64,000 nucleotides of DNA from Aralia elata (Eukaryota > Streptophyta > Magnoliopsida > Apiales > Araliaceae), in the NCBI GenBank assembly GCA_034770075.1, contig CM068385.1, positions 44,724,721 through 44,788,720 on the forward strand, in the 5' to 3' direction. The translations under genes and the position numbers were made by a program. Shown here one piece after another: positions 22,426-35,233 of the stretch. The stretch's first letter is position 1, and each line of letters begins with the position of its first letter. Below the pieces are notes generated by a model. It made no database searches. It saw only the letters and a list, made by a program, of their open reading frames with translations, and was not told the origin of the DNA.

Positions 22426-22776
22426 GACTCCTCTTATTAATTTATATTTAATATTTCTAAAATATTAAATAATAAATATTAAGCTATTTAATTTATTCTA
22501 TCTCCATAGATTAAATTAAATTCACTTAACTTATTATTACAATTATGTCATTTACTTCTTAAACAAATATTTTTCTTTTGCGGTGTGACCATTTAGGTTC
22601 TCCATATTAAACCGGTTGTGAATAAATCAATTAGAACAATTCTAATCTTATTTAAATAAATAAATTAAACTATTTAATTTATTTAAATAAATAATATTTA
22701 TTCTACAATAAGGGTAAGCCCCCTTAGCGATGAACGACTTTCCAGATAATATAGATTTCAACATTAATCACAAAAG
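21800..22776 (-). repeat. Cop-E1 3' LTR, first half
   Basis: It starts TGTTAGGTTTG and is a near-copy of the first 970 bp of the full LTR at 22777. It ends CACAAAAG, where the next element starts. AAAAG (22772-22776) recurs at 58515 on the far side of Cop-E2, so it is the target duplication. It contains a (CT)n run near 22160 and an (AAT)n run near 22388-22425. Confidence 0.88.
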
Positions 22777-24745
22777 TGTTAGGTTTGTATATAGCGCGAA
22801 CATGCAATCAAATTACATAAATAGTGCGGAAGCGCAATAAAACAGATTTTAAAATTTATCATACAAACCATCATCATGATCATCCTTGTGATCAATTATT
22901 AATTAAACGAAAGAGATAGAGATATAGAATTATATCCTCGTGAATCAAAGCTTCCTCAGGTACAAGTTCACCTCCAATTCCTTCGCGTTCTCCATGAATT
23001 CCACCGATTAAATTCCTTCCTTTGATCAACATTAGCCACCCAAGTATTTGGCCTCTAGAGGTGATCCACCAAGGAATAATAGTTATTCAAGAAGATGGGT
23101 GTTGGCAAAACTCTAGTTTCTATCTCTATAGAAATTGCAAGTACTCTCTCTCTCTCTCTCCAATTCTTATGGAAAAGTGTATAACTATCTAACCCTAAAT
23201 CATGATAAGACTCCTCTTATTTATAGATATAGGGAACCCTCCTAAACTATTTAGGATTAAAATTTTTATTTTAATTAAACTCCTTTAATTAATTAAACTC
23301 CTAATCCAATTAGGAATTTATGAGAGTACTTTTATTAATTAATTCCCAAACCCTTTTAGGAACTAAATAATAATAATAGTAATAATAATAATAAAACTCC
23401 TCTTATTAATTTATATTTAATATTTCTAAAATATTAAATAATAAATATTAAGCTATTTAATTTATTCTATCTCCATAGATTAAATTAAATACACTTAACT
23501 TATTATTACAATTATGTCATTTACTTCTTAAACAAATATTTTTCTTTTGCGGTGTGACCCTTTAGGTTCTCCATATTAAACCGGTTGTGAATAAGTCAAT
23601 TAGAACAATTCTAATCTTATTTAAATAAATAAATTAAACTATTTAATTTATTTAAATAAAAAATATTTATTCTACAATAAGGGTAAGCCCCCTTAGCGAT
23701 CAATGACTTTCCAGATAATATAGATTTCAACATTAATCACAAAAGAACCTTTCAGTGCATAGTTACCGTACAATTCAATCCTTCTACCATACAATGTCCC
23801 AATTAAATATACGACATGGAATTACTGTCAAGTCTTATTTTATTTAATTATATGCATTTCGATTCTCAAATGCATGACTCTGATTAAGGCTAATTAGAAA
23901 CTCCTTTCAAATTTCATTCTGCTTTGGCCAAAGACTTCTGAGTTGTCATTTTTCAAATCACATAGGACATTCACTCCTTTTACTAGAAGTGGTAGATTCT
24001 TTGTTGACCATTCACTTAGGGAGTTGTTAAATCCACAATACTTTTTGTTATTTTCACAACAAAAGTGTCGCTGTAGATGTATAGCGACGGTTTTAACCGT
24101 CGCTATAAATCTACATCGACACTTTTAGTGTGGAAATAACATTTTTTATTGTGGATTTAACAATTTCCTTCATCTATCTCCATGTACAACTTATTATACC
24201 CAATCATACCCTTTGATATACCCTAAGGGTCTTAAGGGACATATCAAAGTATAACTCATCACACACAAGACACTATGATGATCTCAAGTCCAAGGATCAC
24301 TTGTACTACTATCACTAAAGGAATTCCTATTGACAGGCGAGTAAAACTCCATTAGATATTCCTTAGCGAGCCACGTTCAGTGAACTTATTCTCTAATAAG
24401 CACCTACATACTTGCTTTAGTGTCTCTACACAAATGATTATGAGATCAATCATCCTCTTCATAAGAGCAAGCAACGTATGTACTAATCTATCCGGATTCA
24501 CTAATCCCCTTTTTAGTAATCCATCGATTATGAACGATTTTAGTTTGTGAGCTATCTAAAATTTAGATCTCATTAGCATGATCACCATCATGATTCTAAA
24601 ATCATTGCTCAAAACTATGGGTTTATAACATTTAATATAACAACACCATGTAGATAAAGTAAAATGTTTTTAACAAACGAATAAGATTACAAAGTATATG
24701 CTACATCATATCAAATATGATTGGCTTGTGCGCATACTACTTTCA
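22777..24745 (-). repeat. Cop-E2 3' LTR with a MITE inside
   Basis: Edges TGTTAGGTTTG and CTACTTTCA, reading TGAAAG...CCTAACA on the element strand. It is followed at 24746 by ATCTCCCACTTG, the complement of a polypurine tract. Length is about 1.97 kb, or 1.81 kb without the MITE and its duplication. The half-boundary at CACAAAAGAACC (about 23740) is the site used by insertions in the sister LTR. Confidence 0.9.
24019..24168. mobile_element. 150-bp MITE with internal hairpin
   Basis: Absent from the LTR copies at 57940, 58790 and 59640. Terminal inverted repeats GGGAGTTGTTAAATCCACAA and GGAAATTGTTAAATCCACAA. Flanks TTCACTTA (24011-24018) and TTCATCTA (24169-24176) look like an 8-bp target duplication with two mismatches, which favours a hAT- or Mutator-type source. 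The middle (24061-24125) is nearly a perfect inverted repeat around AGCGACGGTT/AACCGTCGCT. Confidence 0.75.
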
Positions 24746-24829
24746 ATCTCCCACTTGCGCTAAAGCCAATCGTCATGGTATGTAATTCCCTTCTTCTCTA
24801 AGTGACGATCATCCTGCTGTTGGATAAAG

Positions 24830-26330
24830 CTTCAGTAGATGGATATGCAATGTTGTTCTCGAGAGTCCACTATCTCTATGGTGACTTTTCCTCTTTCAAT
24901 GATTCCACTAATCAAATGAAAGTGCCGCAACACTTGTTTGAATCCAAGATGAGAATTAGGACCTATTCCTAGTTCTGTAATGAACTTTTCATCCAAACAA
25001 TCAACTTGCAGCTTCATTTACAGCAATATACTTTATCTTTTTCACTAAACCAACAACTCTTTGCTGTTTGGAACTTTTCCAATTCACTGCACCACCTTTT
25101 GAGGTAACTTTTTACCCTAAAGTGGATTTGTTATCGTCTTGGTCAGTCTGAAAAACTTGAGTCTGTTTAGCCCTCTAGTTTTAATTCAAACCCACCATGT
25201 ATCATGATCACATGCTCAATACCGGTTAGGTACTTAAAGATGTTTTTCATTGTCTTACAGTGATCTTCTCCAGAATATGACTGATTAACATCAGGCCTTG
25301 TATATTCACTGCATACATAATAGTAACTCATGTGATCTCTCTTTTAATTGGAGATAATTTTAGAGAGATACACTCCATAGCTCATCATCATGAGACCTCT
25401 CTTGGAGTTTGCCATGTTAAACGCCTTTAGCATCAAATGAATATACGTTCCTTGGGTCAAGCCGAACATCCTTTTAAATCTATCTATATAGATTTATATC
25501 CCCAATTTATAGGATGCTCCTCCCAAGTCATTCATGAAGGAATGTTTAGACAATTTTATCTTTACTGATTGTAGCATTGGTGTGTTATTCCTTATCAGTA
25601 GTATATCAACATATAATACCAAGAATGTCACAATGCTCCCACTGACCCTTTTGTACATACAAGGTTCATTCTCATTTTTGATAAAATCAAACTCTTTTGA
25701 TTGTCTCATCAAAATGAATGTTCCATCATTAAGAAGCTTGCTTCAATCCATAAATGGATCGTTGCAGCTTATATACATGATTTGCTTCAACCTTTGAAAC
25801 AAATTCCTCTGGCTGTATCATACATACATTCTCCTCAAGTCTTCATGGAGGAAGGACGTCTCAACATCCATTTGCCAGATTTCGTAATAAGCTGTAATCG
25901 CAAGTAAAATCCAAATGGACTTGAGCATTACCCGGTAATAAGGTTTTATCACAGTCAACTCCTTGACTTGAAAAACCTTTTAAACAGGTCTGGTCTTATA
26001 GGTCTCCACCTTGCCATTTGCCCCAGTCTTTCTCTTAAAGACCCATATTCACCCTCTAGGCACTATGCCCTTTTGTGGAGTAACCAGAGTCTATACTTGG
26101 TTCTCATACATGGAGTCCACTTCAGATTTCATGACCATCTGCCATTTCTTTGAGTTTCTTCTACTCATAGCCTCATCGTATATAACTGGATCATCATCCT
26201 CTATGATGCGTACCTCGTCATCATCCTCAATGATGAATCCATACCTCCCAGGTATCTTCGGTACTCTTCCAGATTTACGATTTGGTTATGGTACAATAGG
26301 TCTATCTAAAGGTTCCTCGGTTCGACTTAA
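24830..26330 (-). pseudogene. pol: Cop-E2 reverse transcriptase and RNase H
   Basis: Minus-strand reading from 26330: SGRVPKIPGRYG linker, KKWQMVMKSEVDSMYENQVW (start of copia RT), EIWQMDVETSFL, then LVLYVDILLI at about 25600, where YVDD has lost one residue of its Asp pair. MNDLGGASYKLGI ends the palm. RNase H pieces (VNWKSSKQ, then a damaged EAEYIA-like motif KKIKYIAVNEAASG) run down to about 24830. Frames are interrupted throughout. The longest open piece is 25494-25712. Confidence 0.82.
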
Positions 26331-26399
26331 AGTGTTTTGTGGTTCTTGAACTCCTTCAAGATCTATTACCCTCCCACTAGCTCCTTCAATGATAAACAC

Positions 26400-27150
26400 C
26401 TTTATCTAAGAAGGCAGCATGTAGGATTATAGTAATAATACCCTAAACTTTCTTTAGGATATCCCACAAATCTGCACTTGTCAGATTTTGTCCCAAACTT
26501 ATCTTTGAAACCTTTTCACATAAGCTCGACAACCCCTTATCTTAACATACTTAAGAGTAGGAATCCTCCCTATCCATAACCTTTATGGAGTCTTGGGCTC
26601 GGATTTTTGAGGTTACCTTAATTTTGTAGATATGCAGCCGTTTCTAGGGCATAACCCCAGATGGATACTAGAATGTTGGTAAAAATCATTATGGACTGGA
26701 CCATGTCCAACAAGGTACAATTTCTCCTTTTAGATACACCAATCAATTATTGCGTATCAGGAGGTGTCCATTATGAGAAAATACCATTTTGAGATGATCT
26801 AGAAACTCATTACACAAGTATTCTTTCCTTGATCTGATCAAAGAATCTTAATACTTTGTCAATATGTTTCACTTCTGAATTCTTTGAACATTTCAAATGA
26901 TTCAGACTTGTATTTTATCAAATACACACATTCAACTTTTTTGAATGACCATTTCCTTTTTCTTTTATTAGTTTATTCAATTTGCAAAATGTTTTTCATG
27001 TAAGTCAAGTATACAAAGTCTATCAAGTATTCTTCCAGTTTCAAACAAAATATTATCATTATAAATAGAACAACAATTGTTCTTAAATATAATACCAGAA
27101 CCTTCCTTGTCCAACAACGAAAGTTCTAATGTTTCTAATGAGAACTGGAA
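26400..27150 (-). pseudogene. Cop-E2 integrase
   Basis: EYLCNEFLDHLKM, HNGHLLIRNN and LVYLKGEIVPCWTW (about 26830-26700) correspond to the late catalytic core of copia integrase, where the family has EYLS...EFL and a final Glu motif. The zinc region and first Asp are not clearly readable. Many stops. Positions approximate. Confidence 0.65.
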
Positions 27151-27159
27151 CATAATAAC

Positions 27160-28190
27160 AACTTATTAACTTAATAGACTTGCCCGTAGGCAATGCTAAA
27201 CTATAAGTTCCTATGGTTAATGCAACAACCTTTGCTCCATTCCCACACATAGGATTACTTACTCTTTGTTTAGCTTTCTACTTCTGCTTAGTCTCTGCAT
27301 TGGATTGCATACGTGAGAACTACAGCCGGTATCCAATACCCAAGTAGAACTTTGACTTACAGAAAGATTTATTTTTAATCATGAACAAACCTGTATTTGT
27401 AACCGAAGCTTCACTAAGCTTCTTCTAGTTAGCCTCTGTAAGATTCTCCTTACAGTTTCCTTTCTAGTATCTAGGCTTATTGTAGTGGAAGCAAACTACT
27501 TTGCTATCTGCATCAGTCTTGTTCTTATTGTCCTTTGTTTTTGCCTTTCCATTTACCTTCTTTGAATTGTTCTTCTTTTAAGAAGATCCTTTGGCCCTCT
27601 TCTGCTTCCTGGAAGAATCATCTACCAGTAAGACTTGGTCTTTCTTGGTTGGAAAGAGACTCTTTACAGTTTTCAAAATGTTTAAGCAACTTAGGCAGGC
27701 TGACATATAGCTTGTTCATTTGGAAATTCGCAACAATTTGTGAGAAAGAGTTCGGAAGTGATTGCAAGATCAAATCTTGGATCAACTCTCCATCTATTAA
27801 AACCCAGTTGTCCCAATTGTTCAATTAGATTGATCATTTTAGGACATATGTCTGTATTGTAGTGTCATCGGTCATTCTAGATCGGAAAAGCTCCTTAGAT
27901 ATCTGATATCTAATAGTCCTACTTTCTTCACCATTCAACTCCTTGAAGGTGCCGGAGTACAGTAGGAGCATCCATAGTTTCATGCTGACGCTGAAGCTCG
28001 TTACTCATGGATGCGAGCATGATGCATTGAGCCAACTGTGCATCATCTTACTACTTTCTAAAAGTAGCAATCTCTTTCTCAGAGGCATTGTCTGCAACCA
28101 TTGTAGGGATAGACATATTTAGGACATAAGATAGCTTTTCAGCCTTGAGAACTATTCTTAAATATCTTAACCAGTCCGTTTAATATGGTC
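27160..28190 (-). pseudogene. gag: Cop-E2 gag and protease
   Basis: From about 28190 down: capsid pieces (TMVADNASEKEIATF), then GELIQDLILQSLPNSFSQIV in the open piece 27824-27618, typical of copia gag. CFHYNKPRY...GNC (about 27500-27455) is a CCHC zinc knuckle that has lost a Cys and its His. WVLDTGCSSHVC (about 27343-27308) is the copia aspartic protease active site with DTG intact. Stops separate all parts. Confidence 0.78.
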
Positions 28191-29499
28191 CGATTAATTA
28201 GCATCTAATATGCTATGCAGTGATAGTGAATTAGACATCGTAAAATTCTATAAATGAATTTTTAATTTAACAACATTTTAGCATACATTCATTTTAATTA
28301 ATTAATTACCAAAATAAATTAGGTCTTTATTTTAAATTGGTACCTCACTATTTTTATCAAACTATATTACCCTCAATATATAGTTCGGCAATTCTAATTA
28401 AAGATTTACTAGTGAGAATAAGGATCCTATTTCAAATGTATATAGCCTTGTGGTGACACAACAAACGATATATAAATAAATAGGTAGACAACTATTGTCA
28501 ATTACATCACTATGTAACTCCTTGTATTTTGCCTCTTAGATTATTTTGATCAAGTGGCGACACATTCGAATCAAAATTATCCAAGTTAAGTCCAACCTAG
28601 CACTTCCATATATGTGAAGAGAAAAATATCGTCCTTGTGGTGACACAACAAAACAGTAATGTTCAATTCCTTAATAAGCATTAAATGTGATAATGCAACA
28701 TCTTAAATATTTAATATTTGCCTTGTGGTGACACAACAAACTCTTATTAAATATTTAATACTCTATTGCTTTACCATGCTAGAAGGCGACGTTCGATATT
28801 CCAAATATCTTTGAACGCTGAGGACTTAATATGATTTCTTTGAGGGGTTTGTCATTATTTGTCTCATCTTGTTTAGCGCGCATGCACACATATATATAAA
28901 ATACGCGTCATATTATTTAACATGCGAAGCATGCTGTATAATATATAATATATACATACTAAGCATGCACATATAGAATACTATATTCTACCCGGATTGA
29001 TTATGGACTTTTATTCTAGTTTGGTTCACTAGAGCCACCAAGTGAACCAAAAGGTCAAACCTAGGGTGCAAGAACAAAATTTAAATATAACTATTACATT
29101 TAAACCCGGGGCTCCATTACAAACGGGTCTTCAAGCGATCCTTGCTCCTTGGTCTCCAATTCTTCAAAATAATTCTAACTACTCCTATTACATAAACTAT
29201 TTAAAATAAACCTTGATCAGTAGTCAAGGGAAAATACATAGGAGGGAGATAAAATTTACATTAAGAAAAATTAGAGAAGACGAGGTACGCAGACCCCATT
29301 TATAAAAACCCATTCATTCAAGCATCCACTAAAATAAATCCAATCACACATTGGTCAGTAGTCCATAATCAATCCCTATTTATTATCATACATATCTCCA
29401 TATGTATCAATAAATAATATTCATCTCATGAATAATAAAACCATTCCATATATGCATTGATATCATTTAATGGGCAATTAAAAGTTTACTAGAAATTCA

Positions 29500-29940
29500 A
29501 TTTTGAAACAAAAATAAACTCCTTTATTTTAATCAAAATTTAAATCATAATAAACTTATTTATTCTATTTTATCCAATTTTGAATAAAAATAAACTCCTT
29601 TATTTTTAATCAAATTTCAAATCAAAATAAACTCCTTTATTTTAATTAACATGGAAACCAATTTCAAGTTCAAAATAAACTCCTTTATTTTAACTTAAAA
29701 TTGTTTGGAAAAATAAAATATGTTAAATCATATTCCTTATCAAAATAAACATCTTTATTTTTAAGGAAACATGGACTCCTATTCCATATGTGAATAAATT
29801 CCTTTATTCTAGAAAACATGGAATCCTATTCCATATGTGAATAAACTCCTTTATTATAGTTAACGTAGAATCCAATTCCAAGTTCAAATAAAAATTTTAA
29901 TTTTAATTATATTCCAATTCAAAATAAACCGTTTATCTTA
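29500..29940. repeat. AATAAACTCCTTTATT box array
   Basis: About ten copies of an imperfect dyad, AAATAAAc-tcc-TTTATTTT, spaced roughly 40-60 bp. Neighbouring copies also share CATGGAA-TCCAATTCCAA or CCATATGTGAATAAA. Each box could form a small A/T hairpin. Confidence 0.65.
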
Positions 29941-29983
29941 ATTGAAAATAAATAAAATCAAAATAAAAAAATTTTCAAAATCT

Positions 29984-30117
29984 GCAGACCGTCGCGACCA
30001 CGCTCCAAAATGAACTAGGAGCGGCGCGGTCGCGCTGTACCCCTAGAAACAATTTATGGGTTCGGGCGCGGCCGCGATCCGGAATAAAATGGAAGCGGCA
30101 CGGCCGCGCCGCGTAGC
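29984..30117. repeat. Paired GC-rich hairpins in copia leader
   Basis: CGTCGCGACCACGCTCC pairs with GGAGCGGCGCGGTCGCG, and GGCGCGGCCGCGATCC pairs with GGAAGCGGCACGGCCGCGC. These are two consecutive stem-loops of about 50-55 bp separated by AT-richer sequence. Resembles the module at 13178-13231 in an unrelated element. Confidence 0.7.
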
Positions 30118-30214
30118 AGACTTCGAAATATTTTTCCGTTGCCCAAAAAATCGATCCAATCGCATACCCATACATACATGGAATCATAATAATCGATAAT
30201 TAGCACAAGGTTAG

Positions 30215-30226
30215 GCTCTGCTACCA
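30215..30226 (-). other. Cop-E2 primer binding site
   Basis: Minus strand TGGTAGCAGAGC, one base from the LTR edge at 30228. It differs from the initiator-Met tRNA match TGGTATCAGAGC at one position. Confidence 0.75.
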
Positions 30227-30227
30227 C

Positions 30228-31360
30228 TGTTAGGTTTGTATATTGCGCGAACATGCAATCAAATTACATAAATAGTGCGGAAGCACAATAAAACGGATTT
30301 TAAAATTTTTCATACAAACCATCACCATGATCATCCTTGTGATCAATTATCAATTAAACGAAAGAGATAGAGATATAGAATTATACCCTCGTGAATCAAA
30401 GCTTCCTTAGGTACAAGGTCACCTCCAATTCCTTCGCGTTCTCCATGAATTCCACCGATTAAATTCCTTCCGTTGATCAACGCTAGCCACCCAGGTGTTT
30501 GGCCTCTAGAGGTGATCCACCAAGGAATAATAGTTATTCAAGAAGATGGGTGTTGGCAAAACCCTAGTTTCTATCTCTATAGAAATTGCAAGTACTCTCT
30601 CTCTCTCCAATTTTTATGGAAGAGTGTGTAACTGTCTAACCCTAAATCATGATAAGACTCCTCTTATTTATAGATATAGGGAACCCTCTTAAACTATTTA
30701 GGATTAGGGTTTTTATTTTAATTAAACTCCTTTAATTAATTAAAATCCTAATCGAATTAGGAATTTATGAGAGTACTTTTATGAATTAACTCCCAAACCT
30801 TTTTAGGAACTAAATAATAATAATAGTAATAATAATAAGACTCCTCTTATTAATTTATATTTAATATTTTCAAAATATTAAATAATAAATATTAAGCTAT
30901 TTAATTTATTCTATCTCCATAGATTAAATTAAATACACTTAACTTATTATTACAATTATGCCATTAATTCTTAAACAAATATTTTCCTTTTGCGGTGTGA
31001 CCCTTTAGGTTCTCCATATTAAACCGGTTGTGAATAAATCAATTAGAACAATTCTAATCTTATTTAAATAAATAATATTTATTCTACAATAAGGACTTTC
31101 CAGATAATATAGATTTCAACATTAATCACAAAAGAACCTTTCAGTGCATAGTTACCGTACAATTCAATCCTTCTACCATACAATATCGCAATTAAATATA
31201 AGACATGGAATTACTGTCAAGTCATATTTTATTTAATTATATACATTTCGATTTTCAAATGCACAACTCTGATTAATGCAAATTAAAAACTCCTTTCTAA
31301 TTTCATTCTGCTTTGGCCAAAGACTTCTGAGTTGTCATTTATCAAATCACATAGGACATT
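30228..31360 (-). repeat. Cop-E2 5' LTR, proximal part
   Basis: Starts TGTTAGGTTTG and matches 22777 onwards, with small deletions (for example about 26 bp near 31093). It is cut after ACATT (31356-31360) by Gy-A and continues at 57894. Confidence 0.9.
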
Positions 31361-34300
31361 TGTGACACCCCCAAATCCGGGTTTCCTAACCTCGAATTCG
31401 GTGTTCACGATACTCAACAACAAACATACTTTCTAACTAATGCGGAATAATAAACATACATTGTTTTTCGAAATAGTAATAAAGTCTTACAATCATGGTC
31501 CCAAGGTTCTTTAACCTTAACTTAAAACATACCCTCAATACAATAAGAGTTCACATAGCCAAATAACATTTAAGATAAACTAGTACATAAGCCATATCAG
31601 GCAACCACTCTTGCACCTTCCCTTTTCCTTTGTCCCCTTTAGACGTTTCTGCCTTAGCTGAAATAAAGATCATGATATAGCAAGGGTAAGCAACTAGTTT
31701 GCTTAGCAAGTTTATACACAAGGGAGATATATCATGAATAGAAGGAAATTTCGCTTTCAATGTTCAACAACAGTATAAAATTGTGAAGAAACATGAATTA
31801 ATAGGCAACAGTTGAATATTCAAATAATTGAATTGCAATTACTGAGTGGTTGGAAATAACCATAGACATTTGTCAAGGTTCTCAGCATTTAAACTGGACC
31901 TCTTAAAAGTTTTGGTAATCAAGGGGATCAACCTGTCATACCCCGTGATTTATGCATAAACACTTAATAAACCAGCATTGATATCATGCCTTAATCAAAT
32001 TTATCCTTTTCTCAGCCAAGAGTTCTTACCATAACAATTTAATAAGAACAGCTTTTAAACTACCTTTGATTCAATAAATTTAGACATGATTGATCTAGCT
32101 GATACAAATAGCATAGATCTATCTTATAAACAGTTCATACTTGAAAGAACTTTAATCTAATTCACAGTTCAATAATAATAGAATAGGAATTCAATTGCAC
32201 AAGGTGCGAATCTCAATAATCAGTATAAACGTGAATAATCAACAATAATTATTCACTAACATGCTTCAGAAATAATAACTCGAGTTTGAGTTAGAGAACT
32301 TACCTGTCTGCTCAGCTACAAATAATTCTAGCTTTAACTAATTGGCCTTGCAGAACCTAACATTGATAACGTCGATCTACCAATTAGTACTGCGTAGTTG
32401 TATATCGATACGCTTACTTATGCTATTTATTTAACAATTAAGCAAATCACATAGCACACATAAGTTAATAAACTATCGTAAATCCTATAAGACACTTAAT
32501 ATTATTAATCCTGATAATATTTAATTCACCTCTAATTAGTCCACTAATAACACTTTTATTCGTTTACTAATATTATTAACATCTTAATAATATTTTAATC
32601 ATCCAATAATACTTTAATCTAATATTATTAATCTCTTAATAATATTTTAATACTCATATCATTAATAATATTTTAATCTAATATTATTATCCATTTTAAT
32701 AATATCTTAATCATTTATTAATGCTTAAAACAAATATTATTAGCCATTCAATAATATTTTAAAAAAGTTTTAATCTTAATATTTCTTTGTTTACTTAAAA
32801 ATATCGAATTCTTATATTACAAATATCATAGTAATATTTTAATAAGTTATTAGGCGAATAAACAATTTATTCTAATTGTTTTACCCTTTATTAAACAACT
32901 CCTTTACTACCCATAAAAGGTCATAAATATTATTTCTCATTAAATATTACTAAAATACCCCCCAATAGTCAGAATATATAATATTAGGAGTATCCAAGCT
33001 TAAAAATCACATTTTCCTTATTTATGACATCATTTAACCATTTATTTTCTTTTAATCATAACTATAACATTATTATGAAAAATAGCAAATAGCTTCTGAA
33101 AATTATTATCCTCTGGATCTGGATAGTATATGATCCAACAATGATCCACAAATTTTCCTGGAATTTTTGAAAGTGATTTACTATATTTAAAGTACTCAAA
33201 ACCTCCGAATCTTGTTACATTTTTCATAAATCACGTTTTGCTTAGCAAATTCTGATATTTTCAGGACACACTCTCATAATCTATATAAACATACTGTAAA
33301 ATTTTCATATTTTTCCTAGGTATACACAGTGAGTAATCCGAGTAGGAATATTTAAGAGTCCTTCACGGTAAAGGCCATTACACAAAAACTACATATCAAA
33401 ACATGTTCATTCTTTTTCTTACTTGTAGATAACTTCTTAAGGTACCCCTGTGATTTTTTCCAAATTTTTAAAAGATCCATAACTGGCCGAAACAACCTTT
33501 GAAAAAACGAGGACAGCAAGCTTTTAGGGTTTTAAAGCTTTAAGTTTTATAGCTGGACTGTTTTGGGAAAATAGCCCCCAAGGCTTCCAATATTAATGGA
33601 TTTGTGTTCTACCACTTGGGTTTACTAGCTAACTCATGTATCTAGCACCCTCCTTCGACGGATCACAAATCTAAGTTGTAGATCTCAAGTTATGGGTGAT
33701 CCAAGTGAAGAAAAGCTAGGGTTTTTACCCTTTAAGAACATAAGTTCATTTTCTTCCTTTGAATCTCCATTCTAACACTCAAGAGGATTAGATCTATACA
33801 TGAAGAATGAAGATCTAATGATTCTTGAGTCTTAGAACAAAATCTCTCAAAAACTATGAAAATAAAACAAAGTAAGAAAGAAGGAAATTGTTTAGGGTTT
33901 CACCTTGATCTTGTAGCTACTCTCCTTGATCTACCAAAGTATGTGATGAACTTGGGATGCATGAACTATGCTAATCTCACTCTCTTTTCCTCTCTAAGCT
34001 CTTACTCTATGTTCTTGCTTGGGAGAAATGAAAGAAGGAGATGAAAAGAGGAAATGAACTTGAAATGAAATGAAAAGATAGAATACTTGCAAGTATAATG
34101 CTAAATTAGAATTCATGCTATTATCCCCCACATCTTTCTTGCCCCTTGGATATAAGATTTCACCTTATCCCTTCCATTTAGCCTTAATCTTATCTTTAAG
34201 TGTGCTAATTAGATTTTTCACCAATGGGAGCTTGACAACCTTGTCCTTTGTGTAAGAGTTACTAATATCTCCCATATCTTTGTTGTCCCTTGGATAAAAG

Positions 34301-35185
34301 GCTTACTAATTGGATAATAGCAAGAAACCTCTACCTTTTATCATCATGGAGCTAGTGAGTAGCCTTGTGTCACTAGGGTGGCTAGTTGACATCTTAGGAA
34401 GCTATGACACATCATAGGTAGCTACTTGACATTATAGGAAGCTATGATGTCAAGTCTACCATTTCAACTTCCCACACAAGCTAGCTACTTAATTAAAATA
34501 ATGTTTGAAATCAACTTACTCCTCCTTTCTCCTAAGTGCATGACAAGGAGGAATTTTGTCCCAAAATATTGTCCCAAATAGCTTTAAATAAATAAACAAT
34601 TGTTACACATTTAATAAATCAAGTGGCTAGGTTTTGGACCACACATTAAATACCATTGGCCTCCAATTTAAATGATTAGGCTAATAAAATTCAAATCTAT
34701 TTAATGCAATATTGGGTCATTTAATTTTACCCCGTGATAGCTCATTTAATAAGCCACATAATTAATACCTAAATCCATGATTAATATAAATGATTGGACT
34801 AGGTTCATTAATTAAGTAACTTAGTCAATTAGTAAATAAATTACTAACTTAACTATTAATTATTATTATCCAATTTGGACCATATCTCATTAACAACTAC
34901 TTTCATTAATTAACCCACACACTTTATTTACTAACTGTATTCAATTTACTTGAATACTTAATTTAGTAAATACCTTGTCAACTTTATGGATATAAAGTCT
35001 TAGGGTTTGCTCACTAGTTTAAATATACTACTAGTGATTCCCTTAACACAAATTTATATCAGTAAATCACATAGTCGCATAATCCACCAATACACCCAAA
35101 GGTTTAAGTAAGAACACAAAGTTAACTCATTAAAATTAAAATTATATTTAATTAATAATGACGTTCAAAATTCACGGGCATTACA
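31361..35185 (-). repeat. Gy-A 3' LTR, 3.83 kb
   Basis: Edges TGTGACACCCCC and GGGCATTACA. Directly followed by the complement of a polypurine tract, so it is the 3' LTR on the minus strand. It differs from its partner at many scattered sites and by small indels, so it is clearly older than Gy-B. Holds AT-rich TTAATATTATTAATC blocks (32560-32850) and the 20-bp repeats near 34370-34450. No gene inside. Confidence 0.93.
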
Positions 35186-35221
35186 TCCCTCCCCCCTTAT
35201 AAAAATTCCGTCCTCGGAATT
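35186..35221 (-). promoter_or_regulatory. Gy-A polypurine tract and pre-PPT hairpin
   Basis: The minus strand reads TAAGGGGGGAGGGA before the LTR. The AATTCC/GGAATT stem (35204-35221) lies just upstream, as in Gy-1 and Gy-B. Confidence 0.85.
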
Positions 35222-35233
35222 GCAAAAATAGGG

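Larger units (their letters stand above)
28191..30214 (-). other. Cop-E2 leader, 2 kb, repeat-rich and noncoding
   Basis: Lies between primer site and gag, long for a copia leader. It contains CCTTGTGGTGACACAACAAA three times (28446, 28633, 28721), an array of AAATAAACTCCTTTATTTT boxes and a GC-rich hairpin module, listed separately. No ORF of note. Confidence 0.65.

Noticed and set aside
28446..28740. CRISPR-like spaced repeats in the copia leader
   Set aside because: Only three units with uneven spacing (187 and 88 bp), inside a plant retrotransposon; no cas genes.
30054..30254. Short minus-strand frames over the GC hairpins and primer site
   Set aside because: They run across primer site and LTR edge, which are noncoding by position.
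33856..34044. 62-codon frame in Gy-A LTR, repeated at 56564
   Set aside because: LTR duplicate without motif; more likely part of an untranslated leader.
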